This document shows positions 24,446-34,947 of a DNA stretch of 64,000 bases, piece after piece; position 1 is the stretch's first letter, and each line of letters opens with the position of its first letter. Under the pieces are notes generated by a model. The model made no database searches and was not told where the DNA came from. It saw only the letters and a program-made list of their open reading frames with translations. The DNA lies in contig NZ_LIVQ01000003.1 of assembly GCF_001905445.1 (NCBI RefSeq), forward strand, positions 807,445 to 871,444. Direction: 5' to 3'. A program made the translations under genes and the position numbers. This DNA is from Streptomyces sp. CB00455 (GTDB taxonomy: Bacteria > Actinomycetota > Actinomycetes > Streptomycetales > Streptomycetaceae).

Positions 24446-26404
24446 ATGAGCCCCGCCTCCCCCGCTGCCGGTATGTCCGATCTGCACGACTACGCGCTCG
24501 ACTGGGCGCTGGTGGATGTGGAGACCTCGGGGCTGATACCCCGACAGCACCGGGTGCTGTCCATAGCGGTGGTGACCATCGGCGCGGACGGACGACAGAC
24601 CGGCGAATTCTCGACGCTGGTCAACCCGGGCTGTGACCCCGGCCCCGTGCACGTCCACGGGCTGACCACCGAGCGGCTGCAAGGGGCCCCCGCCTTCGAG
24701 CAGGTGGCGGAGCGGATCGGGGGCCTGCTGCGGGACCGGGTCCTGGTGGCCCACAACGCGCAGTTCGACTACGACTTCCTGGCACACGAGTTCGCCCGGG
24801 CCGGGCTCCACCTCCCGGTGGCCCGGCGCCTGTGCACCCTGGCGCTGAACCGGCGGGTGGATCCGCCGACACCGGACATGCGACTCGGGACGCTCGCGGC
24901 CCACTACGGGGTGCCCCAGACGAAGGCCCATGACGCCCTGGACGACACCCGGGTCCTCGCGGGGATCCTGCGCGCCTCCCTGAAGGAGGCGGCCCGGCTG
25001 GGTCTGCCGCTGCCGCTCATGGAGTGTCCGCCGCGGCAGGATCCCCGGTTCGCGCCGAAGCCGCCCAAGACGCCGTGTGCGTACCGCAATCCCGGGAGGG
25101 CGACCCCGGGCGGGCCGCTCGTGCAGGGCATGAAGATCGCCATCACCGGGGACACCGGGACCGCGCGTGCCGCGCTCGTGGCGCGGGCCGCGGCCGCCGG
25201 GCTGAACGTCGTGGGCTCGGTCAGCCGGCACACCAGCGCGCTGGTCGCCAACGACGCGGCCTCGGGCTCGGCCAAGGCCCGGCGGGCGGTGGCGGAGGGC
25301 GTCACGGTCCTCGACGAAGGGACCTTCCTGCACCTGCTGGACGACGTACGGCCGGGCACGAGGCACGAGAAGGCGGGGGCGGAGACAGGGGTGGGGGCGG
25401 GGGCGGAGGCGGGTCCGGCGGCCGTGGGTCCGGCTCCGTCTGCCGCTCCGGCGGCTGGGGCTGCGGCTCCGGCGGCTGCGGTTCCGGCTCCGGCGCCGGT
25501 TCCGGCAGCGGTTCCGGCGGTCGCGGTCGTTCCGGCGGTCGCGGTACCGGCCGGCCGGGTGCCCTCGGGGCAGGCCGCCCCGGCGGTGGGCGCGCCCCGT
25601 GCCGCGGTCGCCGGAAAGCCGTTGGCCGGACGGCGCGTCCTCGTGCTGGGCGGTACCCATCCGGCCTCGTCGGAGGCCCGGCGGCGGGTGGTCGAACTCG
25701 GCGGGGCCGCTGCCGTCAACCTCTCGGCGAGCGTCACGGACGTCGTGCTCCTTCCGGGTGCCCACGCCGACCGCCGCATGGCCCGGATCAACTCCCTCCG
25801 CGTCCCCGCCCACGGGGCGGACTGGCTCACCGGCCCGCCCGCGGCTCCCTGCGGGGACGAACGGCCGGACTCCCCGCAGGTGCTGCCCTGCGGCGGCGTG
25901 ATCGACCTCCCCGCCACGGGTTCGGCGCTCCGGTGGGACGTGAGTGCCTCCTGGGCCCAGCAGACGCGGTGCGAGATCGATGTCGTCGCCTTCGTCGTCG
26001 ACGAGGAGGAACAGGTCGCCTGCGACGAGGACTTCGTCTTCTACGGGGCTCCGGAGAACCCCAACGGGTCCGTTCGGCTGCTCAGCGACGGACCGACCGA
26101 GCAGACGGTCACCGTCGACCTCGCCGCCATGCCGCCGGCCGCCCGCAAGGTCGTCGTCTGCGCCGCCATCGACGGGGATCCGGCCTTCGGCGACGTGGGC
26201 GCGGTGCAGGTCACCGCGGCGGCGGGCACGGGTGCCATGCCCCTGGCTCAGGTGACGGTGGACGCCGCCACGACCGAACGCACGATGCTCCTCGCCGAGA
26301 TCTACCGACGCGGCCCGCTCTGGCGGTTCCGCGCCGTCGGACAGGGTTACGACCACGGCCTGGCGGCGCTGGCCCGGTCCTACGGTGTCGACATCGCCGA
26401 CTGA
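24446..26404 (+). CDS. DnaQ-like exonuclease / BRCT / TerD fusion protein
   Basis: This 652-residue fusion begins with a DEDDh 3'-5' exonuclease domain (about 15-190): VDVETSG (Asp24, Glu26), AHNAQFDYDFL and HDALDDTRVL. A BRCT-like domain follows at about 228-300 (MKIAITGDTGTARAALV). An Ala/Pro/Val repeat linker leads to a second BRCT-like segment (about 390-460), and a TerD domain fills about 480-650, with ALRWDVSASW, VDVVAFVVDEEEQV and ALARSYGVDIAD. TerD domains bind calcium and belong to stress systems. The fusion ties Ter signalling to DNA ends. The start is 24446 or ATG 24473; neither has a strong ribosome site. Confidence 0.85.
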   Translation: MSPASPAAGMSDLHDYALDWALVDVETSGLIPRQHRVLSIAVVTIGADGRQTGEFSTLVNPGCDPGPVHVHGLTTERLQGAPAFEQVAERIGGLLRDRVLVAHNAQFDYDFLAHEFARAGLHLPVARRLCTLALNRRVDPPTPDMRLGTLAAHYGVPQTKAHDALDDTRVLAGILRASLKEAARLGLPLPLMECPPRQDPRFAPKPPKTPCAYRNPGRATPGGPLVQGMKIAITGDTGTARAALVARAAAAGLNVVGSVSRHTSALVANDAASGSAKARRAVAEGVTVLDEGTFLHLLDDVRPGTRHEKAGAETGVGAGAEAGPAAVGPAPSAAPAAGAAAPAAAVPAPAPVPAAVPAVAVVPAVAVPAGRVPSGQAAPAVGAPRAAVAGKPLAGRRVLVLGGTHPASSEARRRVVELGGAAAVNLSASVTDVVLLPGAHADRRMARINSLRVPAHGADWLTGPPAAPCGDERPDSPQVLPCGGVIDLPATGSALRWDVSASWAQQTRCEIDVVAFVVDEEEQVACDEDFVFYGAPENPNGSVRLLSDGPTEQTVTVDLAAMPPAARKVVVCAAIDGDPAFGDVGAVQVTAAAGTGAMPLAQVTVDAATTERTMLLAEIYRRGPLWRFRAVGQGYDHGLAALARSYGVDIAD

Positions 26405-26443
26405 GGCAGCCGGGCGGAGAGCCGTCCGCCCGGGGGGGCGTCT

Positions 26444-26920
26444 TCAGGAGATGCCCAGGAGCCGCACCGCCTGGTAGTACGTCCACGCCGTACTGTCGCA
26501 AGAGGCCCTGCGGGCACCCCGGTAGCGGGCGCAGATCCGCTTGAGGTCCGCGTGGAAGGCCTTGTCCAGGCGGGACTTGGCCGCGGGGAACGTTCCCGCC
26601 GCCCGGTGGTTGCGGTAGCCGAAGTCGTGGCGGGCGCAGGCCGACCGGAAGGGGAAGCCGAGGGGGTTGTCGGGGGACGTGGTGCAGTAGTCCGTCGACC
26701 AGTCGAATCCGTACGCGGCCCAGGCGTCCCGGTGTTCGCGCGCCGTGGCCCAGGCGCGGTGGCTTGCCGCGTCGGTCTGCGTCCAGCGGCTCAGCACGTG
26801 CGGCTTGTCGGCCGGGACCGCCGCGGCGGCCGCGGCGGCCGGCGCCGGCGTCAGCAGGGCGGCCGCCGCGGCCATCGAGACGAGGGCGGGGACGATACGG
26901 CGGGCGGCACGGCGGCGCAT
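26444..26920 (-). CDS. Secreted prokaryotic phospholipase A2
   Basis: This 158-residue protein has a signal peptide (residues 1-34, RR then an Ala-rich core ending APAAAAAAAV). The mature part has the prokaryotic PLA2 signature SACARHDFGYRNH, with the His-Asp pair of the active site. Paired cysteines lie in DYCTTSPDN, ACARHD, RICARY and RASCDS. It would hydrolyse the sn-2 acyl chain of phospholipids outside the cell with calcium. The start at 26920 is set by gaggaacgcc directly upstream. Confidence 0.9.
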   Translation of the reverse strand: MRRRAARRIVPALVSMAAAAALLTPAPAAAAAAAVPADKPHVLSRWTQTDAASHRAWATAREHRDAWAAYGFDWSTDYCTTSPDNPLGFPFRSACARHDFGYRNHRAAGTFPAAKSRLDKAFHADLKRICARYRGARRASCDSTAWTYYQAVRLLGIS

Positions 26921-26955
26921 GGCGTTCCTCGGGTCGGGGCGCGGTGGGACGGGAT

Positions 26956-26974
26956 GGGGCGGGGCGGGGCGGGG
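26956..26974 (+). repeat. Four G4 runs spaced by single C (potential G-quadruplex)
   Basis: The plus strand has four consecutive GGGG runs separated by one C each, and further G-runs to 27000. It lies 36 bp upstream of the phospholipase start, on the template strand for that gene. Confidence 0.6.
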
Positions 26975-27132
26975 CGGCGCGGGGCAGGGTGGGGAGGTGG
27001 CGTGGGGCCCGGGAGGACGGGCGGGGCTGTTGCCCCGTGCGTCAACGGCTCCGGGCGCCGCCGGGTCACTGCACCGGCCCGGGCAGCGTCGCGCGGCGGG
27101 AAACAGGTCCCGACCACCTCCGGCACAGCTCT

Positions 27133-27157
27133 CAGGTATGACGTCGTGTGATACCTG
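27133..27157. promoter_or_regulatory. 25-bp inverted repeat, candidate operator
   Basis: Arms caggtatgac and gtgatacctg are complementary at 9 of 10 positions around a 5-base centre. It lies 67 bp before the ATG at 27224. The size fits a dimeric regulator, which is not identified. Confidence 0.4.
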
Positions 27158-27223
27158 GGACAGAGGCGAAGTTCGTACCCGGGAGGGACGCGCGCAGGGG
27201 GTCCGGCCGCCGAGACTGGGGGC

Positions 27224-27733
27224 ATGAACCGACGTCCGCTGGTCTTCATCGCCGCCACCGTGGGGATCCTTGCCACGGCCGCCTTCGCGTTGCCCAACCT
27301 GCCGCCCAACCCGCTGACCGACACGATCGACGACCGGGTGTTCAAGGAGAAGGGCATGCGCTTCGCCAGCGTGGCCGAAGCGCCCGGGCGCGCGGAGCCC
27401 GCCTTCGTCCTGCCGTCCTGGATACCCAAGGACGCCACCGACGTCCGCATACGGGTGCGTACGACGGGCAAGGCCAAGCTGATCCGGTTCACCCTCGGCG
27501 CGACTCCGCTGGACGGCCCCCAGTGCACCGCGGGCGCACCGAAGCGGGTGGACGGCCCGGCGCTCAACGCCAAGTGGTGGCCGGGGAACCTGCGGGCCGA
27601 GGCGCGGGCCGAATGCCGCGACGCCCACCAGTACCAGGTGGCGGTGCGTGGCAAGCGGGTCTACGCCTGGACCGACGGCACCTCGTCCCCTGGAGCCCCG
27701 GCGCAGGGGAGCCAGGCGGTGTTGTCCCGCTGA
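27224..27733 (+). CDS. Secreted or membrane-anchored hypothetical protein
   Basis: This 169-residue protein has an N-terminal hydrophobic segment (residues 4-22, RPLVFIAATVGILATAAFA) that is a signal peptide or anchor. The mature part appears beta-rich, with two cysteines (QCTAG and AECRD) that may form a disulfide. I do not recognise the family. A gggggc site precedes the ATG. It is followed after 133 bp by the phosphopantetheinyl transferase gene. Confidence 0.7.
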   Translation: MNRRPLVFIAATVGILATAAFALPNLPPNPLTDTIDDRVFKEKGMRFASVAEAPGRAEPAFVLPSWIPKDATDVRIRVRTTGKAKLIRFTLGATPLDGPQCTAGAPKRVDGPALNAKWWPGNLRAEARAECRDAHQYQVAVRGKRVYAWTDGTSSPGAPAQGSQAVLSR

Positions 27734-27866
27734 TGGCGGGCCAGGGCTGCGGCCGCGGCCCGGGCCGATCCCTCCGGCATCTGCTTCCCCGGCGCTCCCG
27801 GACTTCGTGAAGGGGAGGCGGGCCGACACCTCACAACCCGCATCCGGCTCGTCTACCCTCGGTCAG

Positions 27867-28565
27867 GTGATCGAGTACCTGAACGAGCTCGGCAGCGGCG
27901 CGCCGCGGACCGGCGCGCCTCCCAGTGGCACGGCCGTCGCCGCGTGGTGCCTGGACACCTCGCTGGACACCGTCGGCGGGCACCGGATCGCCGAGGCCCC
28001 GCTGGTACTGGACGCTGCCGAACAGGACCGGGCCGGCAAGCTGTTGCGTGCCGTCGACCGGCAGCGGTACCTCGCCTCGCACCTGGGGCTGCGCGCGTTG
28101 CTCGGCGCCTACCTGGGGCGGGCGCCGCAGGAGGTCGTCCTGGTCCGGGAGGAGTGCCCGTGCTGCGGCGGTCCGCACGGCCGGCCCGCCGTGGCCGGCG
28201 GCGCACTGCACTTCTCCCTGTCGCACAGTGGCGGTGTCGCCTACTTCGCCTTCTCCGGGGTGCCGGTGGGGGTCGATGTCGAGGAGATACCGGGGGCGGA
28301 GGCGCTGGCCGACGTTCTGCCCCTGCTGCACCCGGCGGAGATCGCAGAACTGGGCGCTCTTGCGGAGCCGGACCGCAGGCCCGCCTTCGCGCGGGTGTGG
28401 TCCCGCAAGGAGGCCTGCCTGAAGGCCGACGGCACGGGGCTCGCACTCGGGGTGGCCGATCCGTACGTGGGCGCCGCCCCGGCCCCGGCCTCCGTCCCGG
28501 GCTGGACCCTGGGCGACCTCCCGGCGCCCGCGGGCTACGCGGCCGCCGTCGCGGTCAAGGCCTGA
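27867..28565 (+). CDS. 4'-phosphopantetheinyl transferase, Sfp type
   Basis: This 232-residue protein is the normal Sfp-class length. The motifs are LHFSLSHSGGVAYFAF, the magnesium-binding GVDVEEI and WSRKEACLKADGTGL (WXXKEAXXK). CPCCGGPHGRP is the conserved substrate-side stretch. It transfers phosphopantetheine from CoA to carrier-protein domains of polyketide or nonribosomal peptide synthases. GTG 27867 was chosen because it gives the family start; the frame continues upstream without homology. No biosynthetic cluster is adjacent, so it probably serves carrier proteins elsewhere on the chromosome. Confidence 0.88.
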   Translation: MIEYLNELGSGAPRTGAPPSGTAVAAWCLDTSLDTVGGHRIAEAPLVLDAAEQDRAGKLLRAVDRQRYLASHLGLRALLGAYLGRAPQEVVLVREECPCCGGPHGRPAVAGGALHFSLSHSGGVAYFAFSGVPVGVDVEEIPGAEALADVLPLLHPAEIAELGALAEPDRRPAFARVWSRKEACLKADGTGLALGVADPYVGAAPAPASVPGWTLGDLPAPAGYAAAVAVKA

Positions 28566-28725
28566 CACCGCCGAAGCGCACCGGGCACCGGAGCTCCGGC
28601 ACGAGGGGTGAGTGGCGAGGAGCGGGGAACGGGGAGCGGGGAACGGACCGGTGGGGTACGGCGCGAGTGCGGGGCCGCGCCGAAATGCCGCTCGCCGTGA
28701 GGCGTCCCGGCGGTACCGTGCCGCC

Positions 28726-29151
28726 ATGGACATCCGCAGGGCCGGCAGCACCGCGGAGATCACCGCCGCCGAGGGACTCTTCGACGGGCCCGCGCGCGAG
28801 GAGTGGGCCGCCCGGTTCCTGGCCGCGCCGGGACACGTGATGCTCATCGCCTACCTGGACGGCGTCCCCGCGGGGATGGTTTCCGGCGTCGAGATGACCC
28901 ATCCGGACAAGGGCACCGAGATGTGCCTCTACGAGCTCTCCGTGGACGAGGGGTACCGCCGCCGCGGCATCGGCCGCGCGTTGGCCCTGGCCCTCGCCGA
29001 CGAGGCCGGGACGCGCGGCTGTTACGGCATGTGGGTGGGGGTCGACACGGACAACGAGGCGGCCCTGGCGACCTACGCCTCCGCCGGAGCCCGTGACGAG
29101 GGCGTCTTCTCCATGCGCGGATGGGCCGTCACCCCGCCCCCGTCGGCCTGA
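28726..29151 (+). CDS. GNAT acetyltransferase resembling AAC(3)-I
   Basis: This 141-residue single GNAT domain has the CoA-binding motif A at VDEGYRRRGIGRALALALADEA (RRXGXG/A). YELSVDEGY sits before it, and DNEAALATYASAGA gives the late motif. The HVMLIAYLDGVPAGMVSGVEM and CLYELSV order resembles the AAC(3)-I aminoglycoside acetyltransferase branch, though the substrate cannot be read from sequence. ATG 28726 is preferred: upstream codons to 28612 are low-complexity and unlike the family. The stop codon lies inside the first unit of a 27-bp tandem repeat. Confidence 0.8.
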   Translation: MDIRRAGSTAEITAAEGLFDGPAREEWAARFLAAPGHVMLIAYLDGVPAGMVSGVEMTHPDKGTEMCLYELSVDEGYRRRGIGRALALALADEAGTRGCYGMWVGVDTDNEAALATYASAGARDEGVFSMRGWAVTPPPSA

Positions 29152-29249
29152 CCGGCGCACGACGCCCTGTCGGCCTGGCCGGCGCACGACACCCTGTCGG
29201 CCTGACCGGCGCACGACACCCTGTCGGCCTGGCCGGCGCACGACACCCC
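29142..29249 (+). repeat. Four tandem copies of a 27-bp repeat
   Basis: The units start at 29142, 29169, 29196 and 29223, with only one or two base changes each. Units 1 and 3 carry ctgacc and units 2 and 4 carry ctggcc, implying a 54-bp duplication. The first unit overlaps the stop of the acetyltransferase gene. Confidence 0.92.
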
Positions 29250-29268
29250 CGTGGGCGTGTCGTGCGCC
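29235..29268 (+). terminator. Hairpin formed by the last repeat and an inverted copy
   Basis: A 12-bp perfect stem (ggcgcacgacac / gtgtcgtgcgcc) has a 10-base loop. The 5' arm belongs to the last 27-bp unit. The same arm word recurs in the other units, exactly or nearly so, and could pair alternatively. Confidence 0.65.
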
Positions 29269-29320
29269 CACTCGGCGCACCCTCCGCGCGCCCCCGTCGC
29301 CGTTCGCCGAGCATCGGCCC

Positions 29321-30676
<1,356 letters not shown>

Positions 30677-30740
30677 GCCCCACCCGCCACGCCCGCCCCG
30701 CGCTCCGGCACCGCACACCGACGGCCCTTCAGACCTTCTC

Positions 30741-30753
30741 TGATGGGCCATCA
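30741..30753. promoter_or_regulatory. TGATGG-G-CCATCA inverted repeat upstream of the WxL-like gene
   Basis: A 13-bp palindrome lies in an AT-rich stretch, followed 31 bp later by TTGACT (30785-30790), a plausible -35 box. It is a candidate operator for the WxL pair. The rest of 30677-30892 carries no gene. Confidence 0.4.
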
Positions 30754-30892
30754 ATTTCTGTGTGCTTCGGACGAAAACAAGTCATTGACTTCTCATCACC
30801 GCGACGCGTCAATGTCGGCCACCGCACCGGCTCGGCCTCCCCCTCACAGCGGGTGGGGGGAGGGTTCGTCATGACGAAGGAGTCGCGACCCA

Positions 30893-32188
30893 GTGAGTAC
30901 GAGAACGCTCAGACGAAAAGTGCTGGCCGGGGCCGGAGCCCTTTCCCTGGCCCTGACGGGCGGCGCGGTGGGCCTGGCCGGCTCCGCGCAGGCCGCGACC
31001 AAGACCACCGCCGTCTTCGAGAACTGCGACGCCCCGGCGCCGCAGGCGGACGGGTCGGGCAACCAGAACTACACGATCACCCTGCCCGACGGGGCGAAGG
31101 CCGGTGACGTCGTCCCGATCACCATCGACCCGGGTGCGAGCCCGCTCATCCCGGGCTTCTCCGTCCAGACGGTGAACACCTCCAAGATCACCCTGAAGGT
31201 CGGGACGACCACCCAGGTGGTCACCAGCCCGCCCGAGACCGTCAGCGTCGTGGCCGGACAGCCGCTCGACCCGAAGGCGTTCTCCGGGACCATCAAGATC
31301 CCGGACGGCACCGAGGGCACCCGCGTCGACGTGGCGCTGGACCTGTCCGTGGTCGACGCGAACCTCAGCGGTTCGGTCTTCACGACCACCTGCACCCCGG
31401 CGCCGCGGCCCAGCGCCTCCCTGGGCTCGGTCGCGGTCGAGGCCCTGCCCAAGGACCCGGTGACCACGCGGCTGACGCCCAACAGCGGCAAGACGGGCAC
31501 CTCCGTCGTCGTCACCGGCGCCAATTTCCCGGCCGGCCCCGTCACCTGCTCCGCGCTCCTCGGGAGCGCGGCCACCGGCGACACCGGTACGGGCACGGCG
31601 GACGCGTCGGGCGCCGCCACCTGCACCCTCACGGTCACCAAGAAGGCCGACAGCATCAAGATCGACGGATCGGTCACCCCGTACAGGGCCTTCGTCTTCC
31701 TGGAGGACCAGGCGGGCGTGCGGAACCCGGTCGACGTCGAGGTCCTGCCCGGTCCGCTGACCCTCGGGCCGAAGGACGGCCAGCCCGCCGTCAGCTTCGG
31801 TGCGGTCACCATCAACGGCAAGTCCCAGTCGGTGGTCGGCGTCTTCAACGCCGCGACCGTCCAGGACTTCCGCGGCGGGTCGCTCGGCTGGGACGTGACG
31901 GCGACCCGTACGCCGTTCCTGAACCAGGCCACCGGCCACACCATGGCCACGGCGCAGATCGGCATCCAGCCCTCCTGCACGGTGACCAACCCGGACAGCC
32001 CGAGCACCTGTACCGCGGGCACCCCCGGCGCGATCTCCGAGACGCCGCTGAAGGTGGCCTCCCAGGCGCCCGGCGGGGACGAACTGACCGGTGGCGAGTT
32101 CGCCGTCGGCGGCGCCGGGATGATCCAGCTCCCGCCGTTCATGTTCGCCGACACCTACCAGACGGTCGTGACCTTCTCGATCGCCTGA
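30893..32188 (+). CDS. Secreted WxL-like cell-wall surface protein
   Basis: This 431-residue protein has a signal peptide (1-34, RRKVLAGAGALSLALTGGAVGLAG then AQA). Repeated beta domains follow (about 35-130 and an Ig-like TRLTPNSGKTGTSVVVTGANFPAGPV at about 180-270). The C-terminal 150 residues resemble a WxL domain: VQDFRGGSLGWDVTATRT and the closing YQTVVTFSIA match the twin-Trp segments, with Val and Phe in place of some residues. WxL domains bind peptidoglycan non-covalently and work with DUF916-type partners. Such a partner is encoded next. The GTG start has gaaggag 11 bases upstream. Confidence 0.75.
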   Translation: MSTRTLRRKVLAGAGALSLALTGGAVGLAGSAQAATKTTAVFENCDAPAPQADGSGNQNYTITLPDGAKAGDVVPITIDPGASPLIPGFSVQTVNTSKITLKVGTTTQVVTSPPETVSVVAGQPLDPKAFSGTIKIPDGTEGTRVDVALDLSVVDANLSGSVFTTTCTPAPRPSASLGSVAVEALPKDPVTTRLTPNSGKTGTSVVVTGANFPAGPVTCSALLGSAATGDTGTGTADASGAATCTLTVTKKADSIKIDGSVTPYRAFVFLEDQAGVRNPVDVEVLPGPLTLGPKDGQPAVSFGAVTINGKSQSVVGVFNAATVQDFRGGSLGWDVTATRTPFLNQATGHTMATAQIGIQPSCTVTNPDSPSTCTAGTPGAISETPLKVASQAPGGDELTGGEFAVGGAGMIQLPPFMFADTYQTVVTFSIA

Positions 32189-32205
32189 CCCGGTCCCCGT
32201 CCCGA

Positions 32206-32237
32206 GGGTGGTGCGGCGCTGCGGCGCCGCGCCACCC
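32206..32237 (+). terminator. Intercistronic hairpin within the WxL pair
   Basis: A 13-bp stem (one G-T pair) with a 6-base loop (ctgcgg) begins 17 bp after the WxL-like stop and is followed by a pyrimidine-rich stretch. It would reduce transcription into the partner gene or protect the upstream mRNA. Confidence 0.65.
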
Positions 32238-32271
32238 CTTCCCCCTTTCCGTGCCGACTGGAGAACCGCCC

Positions 32272-33300
32272 ATGCGCACCCGCACCCCTCTGTACGGTCT
32301 GCTCGCCGGCCTGCTCCTGCTGGGCGCGGGCCTGCTCCCCGCAGCCACTGCGGCGGCCGCGGACAACGGCACCTGGGGGGTCTTCCCCACGCCTGCGGCC
32401 GGTGCTGCGGTCACCGACCGCGCGTACTTCTTCCACCAGGGCGCGGCCGGGACCACCGTCCAGGACAGTGCGACCGTCCTGAACTCCTCGGACAAGGAAC
32501 TGACGTTCCGGGTCTTCGCCACCGACGCGGTGAACACCCCGTCCGGCGGCGCCTTCGGGCTGCTGCCGGTGGAGACGGAGCCGAAGGACGTCGGCGCGTG
32601 GATCAGCCTCCCGCCGGAGACCGCGACGACGGTCACCGTGCCCGCCAAGGGCCGCAAGGACGTGCCGTTCACCGTGCGGGTCCCGGCGGACGCCTCGCCC
32701 GGTGACCACGTCGGCGGGATCGTCGCCCTGAACACCGCCGTGGAGGGTGTGCAGCAGGACGGCAAGGTCCAGGTCGGGGTGAGGCGCTCGGTGGGCGCCC
32801 GGCTGTACTTCCGGGTGCCGGGGCCGCTGGCGCCGGGGCTGAGCGTGGAGGACGTGACGGTCAGCCGGTCCGCCCCGCTGGTGCCCTGGATCGGGAAGGC
32901 GCGTGCCACCGTCTCGTACGCCCTGGTCAACCGGGGCAACGTGGCCGTCGAGCCGCGGGTGGCGTTCTTCGCCGAGGGGTTGTTCGGTCGCACGGTGCTG
33001 GAGCGGCCGGCCCGCGAGCTGAAGCTGGTGCTGCTGCCGGGCCGGCGGATCGAGCTGAGCGAGCCCTGGCCGGACGCGCCGCAGTCGGACCGGGTGACCT
33101 TGAAGGTCACCGCCGGGGCGAGCGGTCATGCCGAGCTGCTCGCGGAGTCCGGGACGGACTTCGTCGCCGTGCCGTGGCCCGCGGCGGGCGCGGTCCTGGT
33201 GTCGGCGGGAGCCGGCGTCGCCCTGTGGGCCGTGCGCCGGCGGCGCCGCACGCCCGGCCTGCCGGCGCAGGCCGAGCGGGATCCGGCTCCGTCCCGCTGA
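32272..33300 (+). CDS. DUF916-type WxL-interacting protein, membrane-anchored
   Basis: This 342-residue protein has a signal peptide (1-28). It then carries the peptidoglycan-binding half of WxL-interacting proteins (about 30-160: WGVFPTPA, SATVLNSSDKELTFRVFATDAV, GAWISLP, VPFTVRVPADASPGDHVGGI). A second beta domain (about 165-285) follows, then a C-terminal membrane helix (VPWPAAGAVLVSAGAGVALWAV) with RRRRR inside. ATG 32272 follows a ctggagaac site. Paired with the WxL-like gene, it probably holds that protein at the wall. This is the usual DUF916 plus WxL pairing known from Firmicutes, here in an actinobacterium. Confidence 0.85.
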   Translation: MRTRTPLYGLLAGLLLLGAGLLPAATAAAADNGTWGVFPTPAAGAAVTDRAYFFHQGAAGTTVQDSATVLNSSDKELTFRVFATDAVNTPSGGAFGLLPVETEPKDVGAWISLPPETATTVTVPAKGRKDVPFTVRVPADASPGDHVGGIVALNTAVEGVQQDGKVQVGVRRSVGARLYFRVPGPLAPGLSVEDVTVSRSAPLVPWIGKARATVSYALVNRGNVAVEPRVAFFAEGLFGRTVLERPARELKLVLLPGRRIELSEPWPDAPQSDRVTLKVTAGASGHAELLAESGTDFVAVPWPAAGAVLVSAGAGVALWAVRRRRRTPGLPAQAERDPAPSR

Positions 33301-33359
33301 GCCGAGACGGTGTCCCCGGCCGCGGGCGTCCGGCCGCCGCTCCGGCGACGGGAACGGGT

Positions 33360-33390
33360 CCGCCCCCCGCGTGCAGGTCGCGGGGGGCGG
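33360..33390. terminator. Bidirectional terminator between WxLIP and mmsA
   Basis: A perfect 12-bp stem (ccgccccccgcg / cgcggggggcgg) with a 7-base loop lies between convergent genes. A (ggc/ggg) simple repeat follows to about 33413. Confidence 0.7.
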
Positions 33391-33435
33391 GCGGCGGGCG
33401 GCGGGCGGCGGGGAGCCCCGCGCCGGGGACTGCCG

Positions 33436-34935
<1,500 letters not shown>

Positions 34936-34947
34936 TGCCTTGCTCCT

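Larger units (their letters stand above)
26921..27223. other. Intergenic region with G-run tract and a 25-bp inverted repeat
   Basis: This divergent promoter region lies between the phospholipase gene and a secreted-protein gene. Apart from the G4-capable tract and the inverted repeat listed separately, no gene or clear promoter hexamers were recognised. Confidence 0.6.

Noticed and set aside
24424..24636. ORF from ATG 24424 with a good ribosome site
   Set aside because: It runs out of frame through the exonuclease domain of the gene at 24446, whose motifs are clear; the peptide is Arg/Gly-rich without homology.
29142..29249. Tandem 27-bp repeats as a CRISPR array
   Set aside because: Units are contiguous without spacers and no cas gene is present.
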